Positions 1-12,735 of a stretch of 64,000 bases of DNA are shown here, one piece after another (the stretch's first letter is position 1; each line of letters starts with the position of its first letter). This DNA is from Ptiloglossa arizonensis (taxonomy: Eukaryota; Arthropoda; Insecta; Hymenoptera; Colletidae), in contig NW_027478385.1 in the NCBI RefSeq assembly GCF_051014685.1, forward strand, positions 6,696,001-6,760,000, in the 5' to 3' direction. Position numbers and translations under genes: made by a program. Under the pieces are notes generated by a model. The model was not told the DNA's origin. It made no database searches and worked only from the letters and a program-made list of their open reading frames with translations.

Positions 1-177
1 TTTGAAGCTAAGAAATGGTTGAGAAGACAACAAATTTTTCTCAATTCTGGTGCTCCAAACGCTTAACCAGAATGGCCTAGGGAAAAAATACGCATACCGT
101 TGTAATCGGGCGAGTTTCTACTTTCTAATGCAATAGGAATTTTTGGGTTTGGTCAATCCGTTCGCGAGATATGGTGG
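1..177 (+). repeat. Representative satellite monomer
   Basis: This is one full 177-bp period, taken from the first base of the window because the phrase tttgaagctaag happens to start there. The phase is arbitrary. A consensus assembled by eye from many monomers has about 32 C and 41 G (about 41% G+C). It has 8 CpG dinucleotides, against about 7.4 expected from composition. It holds a CCTAGG palindrome, a TCGCGA palindrome inside the conserved gttcgcgagatat segment, two T5 tracts and one A6 tract. Because 177 is 3 x 59, a reading frame is kept from monomer to monomer, but all frames meet stops in typical monomers. Confidence 0.9.
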
Positions 178-2474
178 TTTGAAGCTAAGAAATGGTTGAG
201 AAGAGAACAAATTTTTCGCAATTCTGCTGCTCCAGACGCTTAACCAGAATGGCCTAGGGAAAAAATACACATACCGTTGTAATCGGGCGAGTTTCTACTT
301 TCAGATGCAATAGGAATTTTTGGATTAGGTCAATCCGTTCGCGAGATATGGAACTTTGAAGCTAAGAAATGGTTGACAAGACAACAAATTTTCCGCACTT
401 CTGCTGCTCCAATCGCTTATCCAGAATGGCCTAGGGGAAAAATACACGTACCGTTGTAATCGGGCGAGTTTCTACTTTCAAATGCAATAGGAATTTTTGG
501 GTTAGGTCAATCCGTTCGCGAGATATGGCAGTTCGAAGCTAAGAAATGGTTGAGAAGAGAACAAATTTTTCGCAATTCTGCTGCTCCAAACGCTTAACCA
601 GAATGGCATAGGGAAAAAATACACATACCGTTGTAATCGGGCGAGTTCCTACTTTCAGATGCAATAGGAATTTTTGGATTAGGTCAATCCGTTCGTGACA
701 TATGGCAGTTTGAAGCTAAGAAATGGTTGAGAAGACAACAAATTTTTCGTAATTCTGCTGCTCCAAACGCTTAACCAGAATGGCCTGGGGAAAAAATACA
801 TATACCGTTGTAATCGGGCGTGTTTCTACTTTCAGTTGCAATAGGAATTTTTGAGTTAGGTCAATCCGTTCGCGAGATATGGGACTTTGAAGCTAAGAAA
901 TGTTTGGGAAGGCAAAAAATTTTTCTCAATTCTGCTGCTCCAAACGCTTAACCAGAATGGCCTAGGGAAAAAATACACATACCGTCGTAATCGGGCGAGA
1001 TTCTACTTTCAGATGCAATGGGAATTTTTGGGTTAGGTCAATCCATTCGCGACATATGGCAGTTTGAAGCTAAGAAATGGTTGAGAAGACAACAAATTTT
1101 TCGTAATTCTGCTGCTCCAAACGCTTAACCAGAATGGCCTAGGGGAAAAATACGCATACAGTTGTAATCGGGCGTGTTTCTACTTTCAGTTGCAATAGGA
1201 ATTTTTGGGTTAGGTCAATCCGTTCGCGAGATATGGGACTTTGATGCTAAGAAATGTTTGGGAAGGCAAAAAATTTTTCGCAATTCTGCAGCTCCAATCG
1301 CTTAACCAGAATGGCCTAGGGGAAAAATACACATACCGTTGTAATCGGGCGTGTTTCTACTTTCAAATGCAATAGGAATTTTTGGGTTAGTTCAATCCGT
1401 TCGCGAGATATGAGAGTTTGAAGCTAAGAAATGGTTGAGAAGAGAACAAATTTTTCGCAATTCTGCTGCTCCAGACGCTTAACCAGAATGGCCTAGGGAA
1501 AAAATACGCATACCGTTGTAATCGGGCGAGTTTCTACTTTCAGTTACAATAGGAATTTTTGGATTAAGCCAATCCGTTCGCGAGATATGGGACTTTGAAG
1601 CTAAGAAATGGTTGACAAGACAACAAATTTTCCGCACTTCTGCTGCTCCAATCGCTTATCCAGAATGGCCTAGGGGAAAAATACGCATACCCTTGTAATC
1701 GGGCGAGCTTCTACTTTCAATTGCAAAAGGAATTTTTGGATTAGGTCAATCCGTTCGCGAGATATGGCAGTTCGAAGCTAAGAAATGGTTGAGAAGAGAA
1801 CAAAGTTTCGCAATTCTGCTGCTCCAAACGCTTAACCAGAATGGCCTAGGGAAAAGATACATATACCGTTGTAATCGGGCGTGTTTCTACTTTCAGTGGC
1901 AATAGGAATTTTTGGGTTAGGTCAATCCGTTCGCGAGATATGGGACTTTGAAGACAAGAAATGGTTGAGAAGAGAACAAATTTTTCGCAATTCTGCTGCT
2001 CCAATCGCTTAACCAGTATGGCCTAGGGGAAAAATACACATACCGTCGTAATCGGGCGAGATTCTACTTTCAGATGCAATGGGAATTTTTGGGTTAGGTC
2101 AATCCATTCGCGACATATGGCAGTTTGAAGCTAAGAAATGGTTGAGAAGACAACAAATTTTTCGTAATTCTGCTGCTCCAAACGCTTAACCAGAATGGCC
2201 TAGGGGAAAAATACACGTACCGTTGTAATCGGGCGAGTTTCTACTTTCATATGCAATAGGAATTTTTGGGTTAGGTCAATCCGTTCGCGAGATATGGGAC
2301 TTTGAAGACAAGAAATGGTTGAGAAGAGAACAAATTTTTCGCAAGTCTGCTGCTCCAAACGCTTAACCAGAATGGCCTAGGGAAAAAATACACATACCGT
2401 TGTTATCGGGCGAGTTTCTATTTTCAGATGCAATAGGAATTTTTGGGTTAGGTCAATCCGTTCGCGAGATATGG
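1..2474 (+). repeat. Region A: satellite block related to 5.8-7.4 kb and 17.2-18.7 kb
   Basis: Monomers 1-177 resemble 5839 onward. Monomers 178 to about 1365 resemble 6193 to about 7380. The offset changes from 5,838 to 6,015 bp, so the later copies hold one extra monomer, of the tttaaagccaag type, at about 6016-6192. The same series appears again near 17161-18702. After about 1365 the similarity breaks and the block continues as other monomer types up to the large repeat starting near 2475. Nothing other than satellite is present. Confidence 0.8.
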
Positions 2475-4950
2475 GAGTTTAAAGCCAAGAAATGGTTGAG
2501 AAGGCAAAAATTTTTTCGCAATTCTGCTGCTTCAAACGCATAACCAGTACAGCCTAGGGAAAAAATACATATACCGTTGTAATCGGGCGTGTTTCTACTT
2601 TCAGTGGCAATAGGAATTTTTGGGTTAGGTCAATCCGTTCGCGAGATATGGGACTTTGAAGACAAGAAATGGTTGAGAAGAGAACAAATTTTTCGCAATT
2701 CTGCTGCTCCAATCGCTTAACCAGTATGGCCTAGGGAAAAAATACGCATACCGTTGTAATCGGGCGAGTTTCTACTTTCAGTTACAATAGGAGTTTTTGG
2801 ATTAAGCCAATCCGTTCGCGAGATATGGGACTTTGAAGCTAAGAAATGGTTGACAAGACAACAAATTTTCCGCACTTCTGCTGCTCCAATCGCTTATCCA
2901 GAATGGCCTAGGGGAAAAATACACGTACCGTAGTAATCGGTCGAGTTTCTACTTTCAGATGCAATTGGAATTTTTGGGTTAGGTCAATCCGTTCGTGATA
3001 TATGGCAGTTTGAAGATAAGAAATGGTTGAGAAGACAACAAATTTTTCGCAATTCTGCTGCTCCAAACGCTTAACCAGAATGGCCTAGGGGAAAAATACA
3101 CGTACCGTTGTAGTCGGTCGAGTTTCTACTTTCAGATGCAATTGGAATTTTTGGGTTAGGTCAATCCGTTCGTGATATATGGCAGTTTGAAGATAAGAAA
3201 TGGTTGAGAAGACAACAAATTTTTCGCAATTCTGCTGCTCCAAACGCTTAACCAGAATGGCCTAGGGAAAAAATACGCATACCCTTGTAATCGGGCGAGC
3301 TTCTACTTTCAATTGCAAAAGGAATTTTTGGATTAGGTCAATCCGTTCGCGAGATATGGCAGTTCGAAGCTAAGAAATGGTTGAGAAGAGAACAAAGTTT
3401 CGCAATTCTGCTGCTCCAAACGCTTAACCAGAATGGCCTAGGGAAAAGATACATATACCGTTGTAATCGGGCGTGTTTCTACTTTCAGTGGCAATAGGAA
3501 TTTTTGGGTTAGGTCAATCCGTTCGCGAGATATGGGACTTTGAAGACAAGAAATGGTTGAGAAGAGAACAAATTTTTCGCAATTCTGCTGCTCCAATCGC
3601 TTAACCAGTATGGCCTAGGGGAAAAATACACATACCGTTGTAATCGGGCGTGTTTCTACTTTCAAATGCAATAGGAATTTTTGGGTTAGTTCAATCCGTT
3701 CGCGAGATATGAGAGCTTGAAGCCAAGAAATGGTTGAGAAGGCAAAAATTTTTTCGCAATTCTGCTGCTTCAAACGCATAACCAGTACAGCCTAGGGAAA
3801 AAATACATATACCGTTGTAATCGGGCGTGTTTCTACTTTCAGTGGCAATAGGAATTTTTGGGTTAGGTCAATCCGTTCGCGAGATATGGGACTTTGAAGA
3901 CAAGAAATGGTTGAGAAGAGAACAAATTTTTCGCAATTCTGCTGCTCCAATCGCTTAACCAGTATGGCCTAGGGAAAAAATACGCATACCGTTGTAATCG
4001 GGCGAGTTTCTACTTTCAGTTACAATAGGAGTTTTTGGATTAAGCCAATCCGTTCGCGAGATATGGGACTTTGAAGCTAAGAAATGGTTGACAAGACAAC
4101 AAATTTTCCGCACTTCTGCTGCTCCAATCGCTTATCCAGAATGGCCTAGGGGAAAAATACACGTACCGTAGTAATCGGTCGAGTTTCTACTTTCAGATGC
4201 AATTGGAATTTTTGGGTTAGGTCAATCCGTTCGTGATATATGGCAGTTTGAAGACAAGAAATGGTTGAGAAGACAACAAATTTTTCGCAATTCTGCTGCT
4301 CCAAACGCTTAACCAGAATGGCCTAGGGGAAAAATACACGTACCGTTGTAGTCGGTCGAGTTTCTACTTTCAGATGCAATTGGAATTTTTGTGTTAGGTC
4401 AATCCGTTCGTGATATATGGCAGTTTGAAGATAAGAAATGGTTGAGAAGACAACAAATTTTTCGCAATTCTGCTGCTCCAAACGCTTAACCAGAATGGCC
4501 TAGGGAAAAAATACGCATACCCTTGTAATCGGGCGAGCTTCTACTTTCAATTGCAAAAGGAATTTTTGGATTAGGTCAATCCGTTCGCGAGATATGGCAG
4601 TTCGAAGCTAAGAAATGGTTGAGAAGAGAACAAAGTTTCGCAATTCTGCTGCTCCAAACGCTTAACCAGAATGGCCTAGGGAAAAGATACATATACCGTT
4701 GTAATCGGGCGTGTTTCTACTTTCAGTGGCAATAGGAATTTTTGGGTTAGGTCAATCCGTTCGCGAGATATGGGACTTTGAAGACAAGAAATGGTTGAGA
4801 AGAGAACAAATTTTTCGCAATTCTGCTGCTCCAATCGCTTAACCAGTATGGCCTAGGGGAAAAATACACATACCGTTGTAATCGGGCGTGTTTCTACTTT
4901 CAAATGCAATAGGAATTTTTGGGTTAGTTCAATCCGTTCGCGAGATATGA
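2475..4950 (+). repeat. Two tandem 7-monomer modules (about 1,238 bp each)
   Basis: The modules run about 2475-3712 and 3713-4950, defined by the gcttcaaacgcataacc variant at 2521 and 3759 (spacing 1,238, which is 7 x 177 minus 1). The missing base is the acaaagtttcgc monomer. Each module contains the same order of variants: an agtggcaatagg monomer, a ttacaataggag monomer, two monomers with gatgcaattgg, then aattgcaaaagg and agtggcaatagg. The second module differs slightly, for example gaagacaag at about 4250 where the first has gaagataag. A single copy of the module recurs at about 8136-9373. Confidence 0.8.
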
Positions 4951-7900
4951 GAGCTTGAAGCTAAGAAATGGTTGAGAAGAGAACAAATTTTTCGCAATTC
5001 TGCTGCTCCAATCGCTTATCCAGAATGGCCTAGGGGAAAAATACACGTACCGTTGTAATCGGTCGAGTCTCTACTTTCAGATGCAATAGGAATTTTTGGA
5101 TTAGGTCAATCCGTTCGCGAGATATGGTGGTTTGAAGCTAAGAAATGGTTGAGAAGAGAACAAATTTTTCGCAATTCTGCTGCTCCAGACGCTTAACCAG
5201 AATGGCCTAGGGAAAAAATACACATACCGTTGTAATCGGGCGAGTTTCTACTTTCAGATGCAATAGGAATTTTTGGATTAGGTCAATCCGTTCGCGAGAT
5301 ATTGGAGTTTGAAGACAAGAAATGGTTGAGAAGGCAAAAAATTTTTCGCAATTCTGCTGCTCCAAACGCTTAACCAGAATGGCCTAGGGGAATAATACAT
5401 ATACCGTTGTAATCGGGCGTGTTTCTACTTTCAGTTGCAAGAGGAATTTTTGGGTTAGGTCAATCCGTTCGCGAGATATGGGACTTTGAAGCTAAGAAAT
5501 GTTTGACAAGACAACAAATTTTCCGCACTTCTGCTGCTCCAATCGCTTATCCAGAATGGCCTATGGGAAAAATACACGTACCGTTGTAATCGGGCGAGTT
5601 TCTACTTTCAAATGCAATAGGAATTTTTGGGTTAGGTCAATCCGTTCGCGAGATATGGCAGTTCGAAGCTAAGAAATGGTTGAGAAGAGAACAAATTTTT
5701 CGCAATTCTGCCGTTCCAAACGCTTAACCAGAATGGCATAGGGAAAAAATACACATACCGTTGTAATCGGGCGAGTTCCTACTTTCAGATGCAATAGGAA
5801 TTTTTGGATTAGGGCAATCCGTTCGTGACATATGGCAGTTTGAAGCTAAGAAATGGTTGAGAAGACAACAAATTTTTCTCAATTCTGGTGCTCCAAACGC
5901 TTAACCAGAATGGCCTAGGGAAAAAATACGCATACCGTTGTAATCGGGCGAGTTTCTACTTTCTAATGCAATAGGAATTTTTGGGTTAGGTCAATCCGTT
6001 CGCGAGATATGGGAGTTTAAAGCCAAGAAATGGTTGAGAAGGCAAAAATTTTTTCGCAATTCTGCTGCTTCAAACGCATAACCAGTACAGCCTAGGGAAA
6101 AAATACACGTACCGTTGTAATCGGGCGAGTTTCTACTTTCAAATGCAATAGGAATTTTTGGGTTAGGTCAATCCGTTCGCGAGATATGGTGGTTTGAAGC
6201 TAAGAAATGGTTGAGAAGAGAACAAATTTTTCGCAATTCTGCTGCTCCAGACGCTTAACCAGAATGGCCTAGGGAAAAAATACACATACCGTTGTAATCG
6301 GGCGAGTTTCTACTTTCAGATGCAATAGGAATTTTTGGATTAGGTCAATCCGTTCGCGAGATATGGAACTTTGAAGCTAAGAAATGGTTGACAAGACAAC
6401 AAATTTTCCGCACTTCTGCTGCTCCAATCGCTTATCCAGAATGGCCTAGGGGAAAAATACACGTACCGTTGTAATCGGGCGAGTTTCTACTTTCAAATGC
6501 AATAGGAATTTTTGGGTTAGGTCAATCCGTTCGCGAGATATGGCAGTTCGAAGCTAAGAAATGGTTGAGAAGAGAACAAATTTTTCGCAATTCTGCTGCT
6601 CCAAACGCTTAACCAGAATGGCATAGGGAAAAAATACACATACCGTTGTAATCGGGCGAGTTCCTACTTTCAGATGCAATAGGAATTTTTGGATTAGGTC
6701 AATCCGTTCGTGACATATGGCAGTTTGAAGCTAAGAAATGGTTGAGAAGACAACAAATTTTTCGTAATTCTGCTGCTCCAAACGTTTAACCAGAATGGCC
6801 TGGGGAAAAAATACATATACAGTTGTAATCGGGCGTGTTTCTACTTTCAGTTGCAATAGGAATTTTTGAGTTAGGTCAATCCGTTCGCGAGATATGGGAC
6901 TTTGAAGCTAAGAAATGTTTGGGAAGGCAAAAAATTTTTCTCAATTCTGCTGCTCCAAACGCTTAACCAGAATGGCCTAGGGAAAAAATACACATACCGT
7001 CGTAATCGGGCGAGATTCTACTTTCAGATGCAATGGGAATTTTTGGGTTAGGTCAATCCATTCGCGACATATGGCAGTTTGAAGCTAAGAAATGGTTGAG
7101 AAGACAACAAATTTTTCGTAATTCTGCTGCTCCAAACGCTTAACCAGAATGGCCTAGGGGAAAAATACGCATACAGTTGTAATCGGGCGTGTTTCTACTT
7201 TCAGTTGCAATAGGAATTTTTGGGTTAGGTCAATCCGTTCGCGAGATATGGGACTTTGAAGCTAAGAAATGTTTGGGAAGGCAAAAAATTTTTCGCAATT
7301 CTGCAGCTCCAATCGCTTAACCAGAATGGCCTAGGGGAAAAATACACATACCGTTGTAATCGGGCGTGTTTCTACTTTCAGACGCAACAGGAAGTTTTGG
7401 GTTAGGTCAATCCGTTCGCGAGATATGGGACATTGAAGCTAAGAAATGGTTGAGAAGACAACAAATTTTTCGCAATTCTGCTGCTCCAATCGCTTAACCA
7501 GAATGGCCTAGGGGAAAAATACACACACCGTTGTAATCGGGCGAGTTTCTACTTTCAGTTACAATAGGAATTTTTGGATTAAGCCAATCCGTTCGCGAGA
7601 TATGGGACTTTGAAGCTAAGAAATGGTTGACAAGACAACAAATTTTCCGCACTTCTGCTGCTCCAATCGCTTATCCAGAATGGCCTAGGGGAAAAATACA
7701 CGTACCGTTGTAATCTGGCGAGTTTCTACTTTCATATGCAATAGGAATTTTTGGGTTAGGTCAATCCGTTCGCGAGATATGGGACTTTGAAGACAAGAAA
7801 TGGTTGAGAAGAGAACAAATTTTTCGCAATTCTGCTGCTCCAAACGCTTAACCAGAACGGCCTAGGGAAAAAATACACATACCGTTGTAATCGGTCGAGT

Positions 7901-10900
7901 TTCTACTTTCAGATGCAATAGGAATTTTTGGGTTAGGTCAATCCGTTCGTGACATATGGCAGGTTGAAATAAGAAACGGTTGAGAAGACAACAAATTTTT
8001 CGCAAGTCTGCTGCTCCAAACGCTTAACCAGAATGGCCTAGGGAAAAAATACACATACCGTTGTTATCGGGCGAGTTTCTATTTTCAGATGCAATAGGAA
8101 TTTTTGGGTTAGGTCAATCCGTTCGCGAGATATGGGAGTTTAAAGCCAAGAAATGGTTGAGAAGGCAAAAATTTTTTCGCAATTCTGCTGCTTCAAACGC
8201 ATAACCAGTACAGCCTAGGGAAAAAATACATATACCGTTGTAATCGGGCGTGTTTCTACTTTCAGTGGCAATAGGAATTTTTGGGTTAGGTCAATCCGTT
8301 CGCGAGATATGGGACTTTGAAGACAAGAAATGGTTGAGAAGAGAACAAATTTTTCGCAATTCTGCTGCTCCAATCGCTTAACCAGTATGGCCTAGGGAAA
8401 AAATACGCATACCGTTGTAATCGGGCGAGTTTCTACTTTCAGTTACAATAGGAGTTTTTGGATTAAGCCAATCCGTTCGCGAGATATGGGACTTTGAAGC
8501 TAAGAAATGGTTGACAAGACAACAAATTTTCCGCACTTCTGCTGCTCCAATCGCTTATCCAGAATGGCCTAGGGGAAAAATACACGTACCGTAGTAATCG
8601 GTCGAGTTTCTACTTTCAGATGCAATTGGAATTTTTGGGTTAGGTCAATCCGTTCGTGATATATGGCAGTTTGAAGATAAGAAATGGTTGAGAAGACAAC
8701 AAATTTTTCGCAATTCTGCTGCTCCAAACGCTTAACCAGAATGGCCTAGGGGAAAAATACACGTACCGTTGTAGTCGGTCGAGTTTCTACTTTCAGATGC
8801 AATTGGAATTTTTGGATTAGGTCAATCCGTTCGTGATATATGGCAGTTTGAAGATAAGAAATGGTTGAGAAGACAACAAATTTTTCGCAATTCTGCTGCT
8901 CCAAACGCTTAACCAGAATGGCCTAGGGAAAAAATACGCATACCCTTGTAATCGGGCGAGCTTCTACTTTCAATTGCAAAAGGAATTTTTGGATTAGGTC
9001 AATCCGTTCGCGAGATATGGCAGTTCGAAGCTAAGAAATGGTTGAGAAGAGAACAAAGTTTCGCAATTCTGCTGCTCCAAACGCTTAACCAGAATGGCCT
9101 AGGGAAAAGATACATATACCGTTGTAATCGGGCGTGTTTCTACTTTCAGTGGCAATAGGAATTTTTGGGTTAGGTCAATCCGTTCGCGAGATATGGGACT
9201 TTGAAGACAAGAAATGGTTGAGAAGAGAACAAATTTTTCGCAATTCTGCTGCTCCAATCGCTTAACCAGTATGGCCTAGGGGAAAAATACACATACCGTT
9301 GTAATCGGGCGTGTTTCTACTTTCAAATGCAATAGGAATTTTTGGGTTAGTTCAATCCGTTCGCGAGATATGAGAGCTTGAAGCTAAGAAATGGTTGAGA
9401 AGAGAACAAATTTTTCGCAATTCTGCTGCTCCAATCGCTTATCCAGAATGGCCTAGGGGAAAAATACACGTACCGTTGTAATCGGTCGAGTTTCTACTTT
9501 CAGATGCAATAGGAATTTTTGGATTAGGTCAATCCGTTCGCGAGATATGGTGGTTTGAATCTAAGAAATGGTTGAGAAGAGAACAAATTTTTCGCAATTC
9601 TGCTGCTCCAGACGCTTAACCAGAATGGCCTAGGGAAAAAATACACATACCGTTGTAATCGGGCGAGTTTCTACTTTCAGATGCAATAGGAATTTTTGGA
9701 TTAGGTCAATCCGTTCGCGAGATATGGGAGTTTGAAGACAAGAAATGGTTGAGAAGGCAAAAAATTTTTCGCAATTCTGCTGCTCCAAACGCTTAACCAG
9801 AATGGCCTAGGGGAATAATACATATACCGTTGTAATCGGGCGTGTTTCTACTTTCAGTTGCAAGAGGAATTTTTGGGTTAGGTCAATCCGTTCGCGAGAT
9901 ATGGGACTTTGAAGCTAAGAAATGTTTGACAAGACAACAAATTTTCCGCACTTCTGCTGCTCCAATCGCTTATCCAGAATGGCCTATGGGAAAAATACAC
10001 GTACCGTTGTAATCGGGCGAGTTTCTACTTTCAAATGCAATAGGAATTTTTGGGTTAGGTCAATCCGTTCGCGAGATATGGGACTTTGAAGACAAGAAAT
10101 GGTTGAGAAGAGAACAAATTTTTCGCAATTCTGCTGCTCCAATCGCTTAACCAGTATGGCCTAGGGAAAAAATACGCATACCGTTGTAATCGGGCGAGTT
10201 TCTACTTTCAGTTACAATAGGAGTTTTTGGATTAAGCCAATCCGTTCGCGAGATATGGGACTTTGAAGCTAAGAAATGGTTGACAAGACAACAAATTTTC
10301 CGCACTTCTGCTGCTCCAATCGCTTATCCAGAATGGCCTAGGGGAAAAATACACGTACCGTTGTAATCGGTCGAGTTTCTACTTTCAGATGCAATTGGAA
10401 TTTTTGGGTTAGGTCAATCCGTTCGTGATATATGGCAGTTTGAAGATAAGAAATGGTTGAGAAGACAACAAATTTTTCGCAATTCTGCTGCTCCAAACGC
10501 TTAACCAGAATGGCCTAGGGGAAAAATACACGTACCGTTGTAATCGGGCGAGTTTCTACTTTCTAATGCAATAGGAATTTTTGGGTTAGTTCAATCCGTT
10601 CGCGAGATATGAGTGTTTGAAGCTAAGAAATGGTTGTGAAGAGAACAAATTTTTCGCAATTCTGCTGCTCCAAACGCTTAACCAGAATGGCCTAGGGAAA
10701 AAATACGCATACCGTTGTAATCGGGCGAGTTTCTACTTTCAGTTACAATAGGAATTTTTGGATTAAGCCAATCCGTTCGCGAGATATGGGACTTTGAAGC
10801 TAAGAAATGGTTGACAAGACAACAAATTTTCCGCAATTCTGCTGCTGCAATCGCTTATCCAGAATGGCCTAGGGAAAAAATACACATACCGTTGTAATCG

Positions 10901-12735
10901 GGCGAGTTTCTACTTTCAGATGCAATAGGAATTTTTGGGTTAAGCCAATCCGTTCGCGAGATATGGGAGTTTGAAGACAAGAAATGGTTGAGAAGGCAAA
11001 AAATTTTTCGCAATTCTGCTGCTCCAAACGCTTAACCAGAATGGCCTAGGGAAAAAATACACATACCGTTGTAATCGGGCGAGTTTCTACTTTCAGATGC
11101 AATAGGAATTTTTGGGTTAGGTCAATGCGTTCGTGACATATGGCAGTTTGAAGATAAGAAATGGTTGAGAACACAACAAATTTTTCGCAATTCTGCTGCT
11201 CCACACGCTTAACCAGAATGGCCTAGGGAAAAAATACGCATACAGTTGTAATCGGGCGAGTTACTACTTTCAGACGCAGCAGGAATTTTTGTGTTTGGTC
11301 AATACGTTCGCGAGATATGGGAGTTTGAAGCTAAGAAATGGTTGAGAAGAGAACAAATTTTTCGCAATTCTGCTGCTCCAAACGCTTAACCAGAATGGCC
11401 TAGGGAAAAAATACACATACCGTTGTAATCGGGCGAGTGTCTACTTTCAGATGCAACAGGAATTTTTGGGTTAGGTCAATCCGTTCGCGAGATATGGGAC
11501 TTTGAAGCTAAGAAATGTTTGGGAAGGCAAAAAATTTTTCGCAATTCTGCTGCTCCAAACGCTTAATCAGAATGGCCTAGGGAAAAAATACGCATGCCGT
11601 TGTAATCGGGCGAGATTCTACTTTCAGATGAAATCGGAATTTTTGGGTTAGGTCAATCCGTTCGCGACATATGGCAGTTTGAAGCTAAGAAATGGTTGAG
11701 AAGACAACAAATTTTTCGCAATTCTGCTGCTCCAAACGCTTAACCAGAATGGCCTAGGGAAAAAATACGCATACCCTTGTAATCGGGCGAGCTTCTACTT
11801 TCAATTGCAAAAGGAATTTTTGGATTAGGTCAATCCGTTCGCGAGATATGGCAGTTCGAAGCTAAGAAATGGTTGAGAAGAGAACAAAGTTTCGCAATTC
11901 TGCTGCTCCAAACGCTTAACCAGAATGGCCTAGGGAAAAAATACATATACCGTTGTAATCGGGCGTGTTTCTACTTTCAGTTGCAATAGGAATTTTTGGG
12001 TTAGGTCAATCCGTTCGCGACATATGGCAGTTTGAAGCTAAGAAATGGTTGAGAAGACAACAAATTTTTCGCAATTCTGTTGCTCCAAACGCTTAACCAG
12101 AATGGCCTAGGGAAAAAATACACATACCGTTGTAATCGGGCGAGTTTCTACTTTCAGACGCAGCAGGAATTTTTGTGCTTGGTCGATCCGTTCGCGAGAT
12201 ATGGGACTTTGAAGCTAAGAAATGGTTGACAAGACAACAAATTTGCCGCACTTCTGCTGCTCAAATCGCTTATCCAGAATGGCCTAGGGGAAAAATACAC
12301 ATACCGTTGTAATCGGGCGAGTTTCTACTTTCAGATGCAATAGGAATTTTTGGGTTAGGTCAATCCGTTCGCGAGATATGGGAGTTTGAAGTCAAGAAAT
12401 GGTTGAGAAGGCAAAAAATTTTTCGCAATTCTGCTGCTCCAAACGCTTAACCAGAATGGCCTAGGGGAAAAATACATATACCGTTGTAATCGGGCGTGTT
12501 TCTACTTTCAGTTGCAATAGGAATTTTTGGGTTAGGTCAATCCGTTCGCGAGATATGGGACTTTGAAGCTAAGAAATGTTTGGGAAGGCAAAAAATTTTT
12601 CGCAATTCTGCTGCTCCAAACGCTTAACCAGAATGGCCTAGGGAAAAAATACACATACCGTTGTAATCTGGCGCGATTCTACTTTCAGATGCAATAGGAA
12701 TTTTTGGGTTAGGTCAATCCGTTCGCGAGATATGG
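2475..12735 (+). repeat. Large higher-order repeat, copy 1 (10,261 bp)
   Basis: The rare variant gcttcaaacgcataacc occurs at 2521, 3759, 6059 and 8182, then at 12782, 14020, 15081, 17381 and 19504. From 3759 onward the series repeats with an offset of exactly 11,322 bp (3759/15081, 6059/17381, 8182/19504). Two unrelated markers agree: atattggag at 5301/16623 and caggttgaaataag at about 7961/19283. The first module of this copy (2521) pairs with 12782, an offset of 10,261 bp. That defines a tandem repeat of about 58 monomers whose two copies abut near 12735/12736. Boundaries are by eye, within a few tens of bases. Confidence 0.85.

Noticed and set aside
130..160. Telomere-like tttgggttagg in every monomer
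   Set aside because: Only about eight bases resemble a TTAGGG/TTTAGGG-type repeat. They occur once per 177 bp and never in tandem, so this is a coincidence of sequence.
95..177. Possible ancestral half-repeat within the monomer (ccgtt...ggg...agttt seen twice, about 60 bp apart)
   Set aside because: Only short words agree (ccgtt, ggg, agttt), the spacing inside the two halves differs, and the rest does not align. The similarity is too weak to claim an origin from a shorter repeat.
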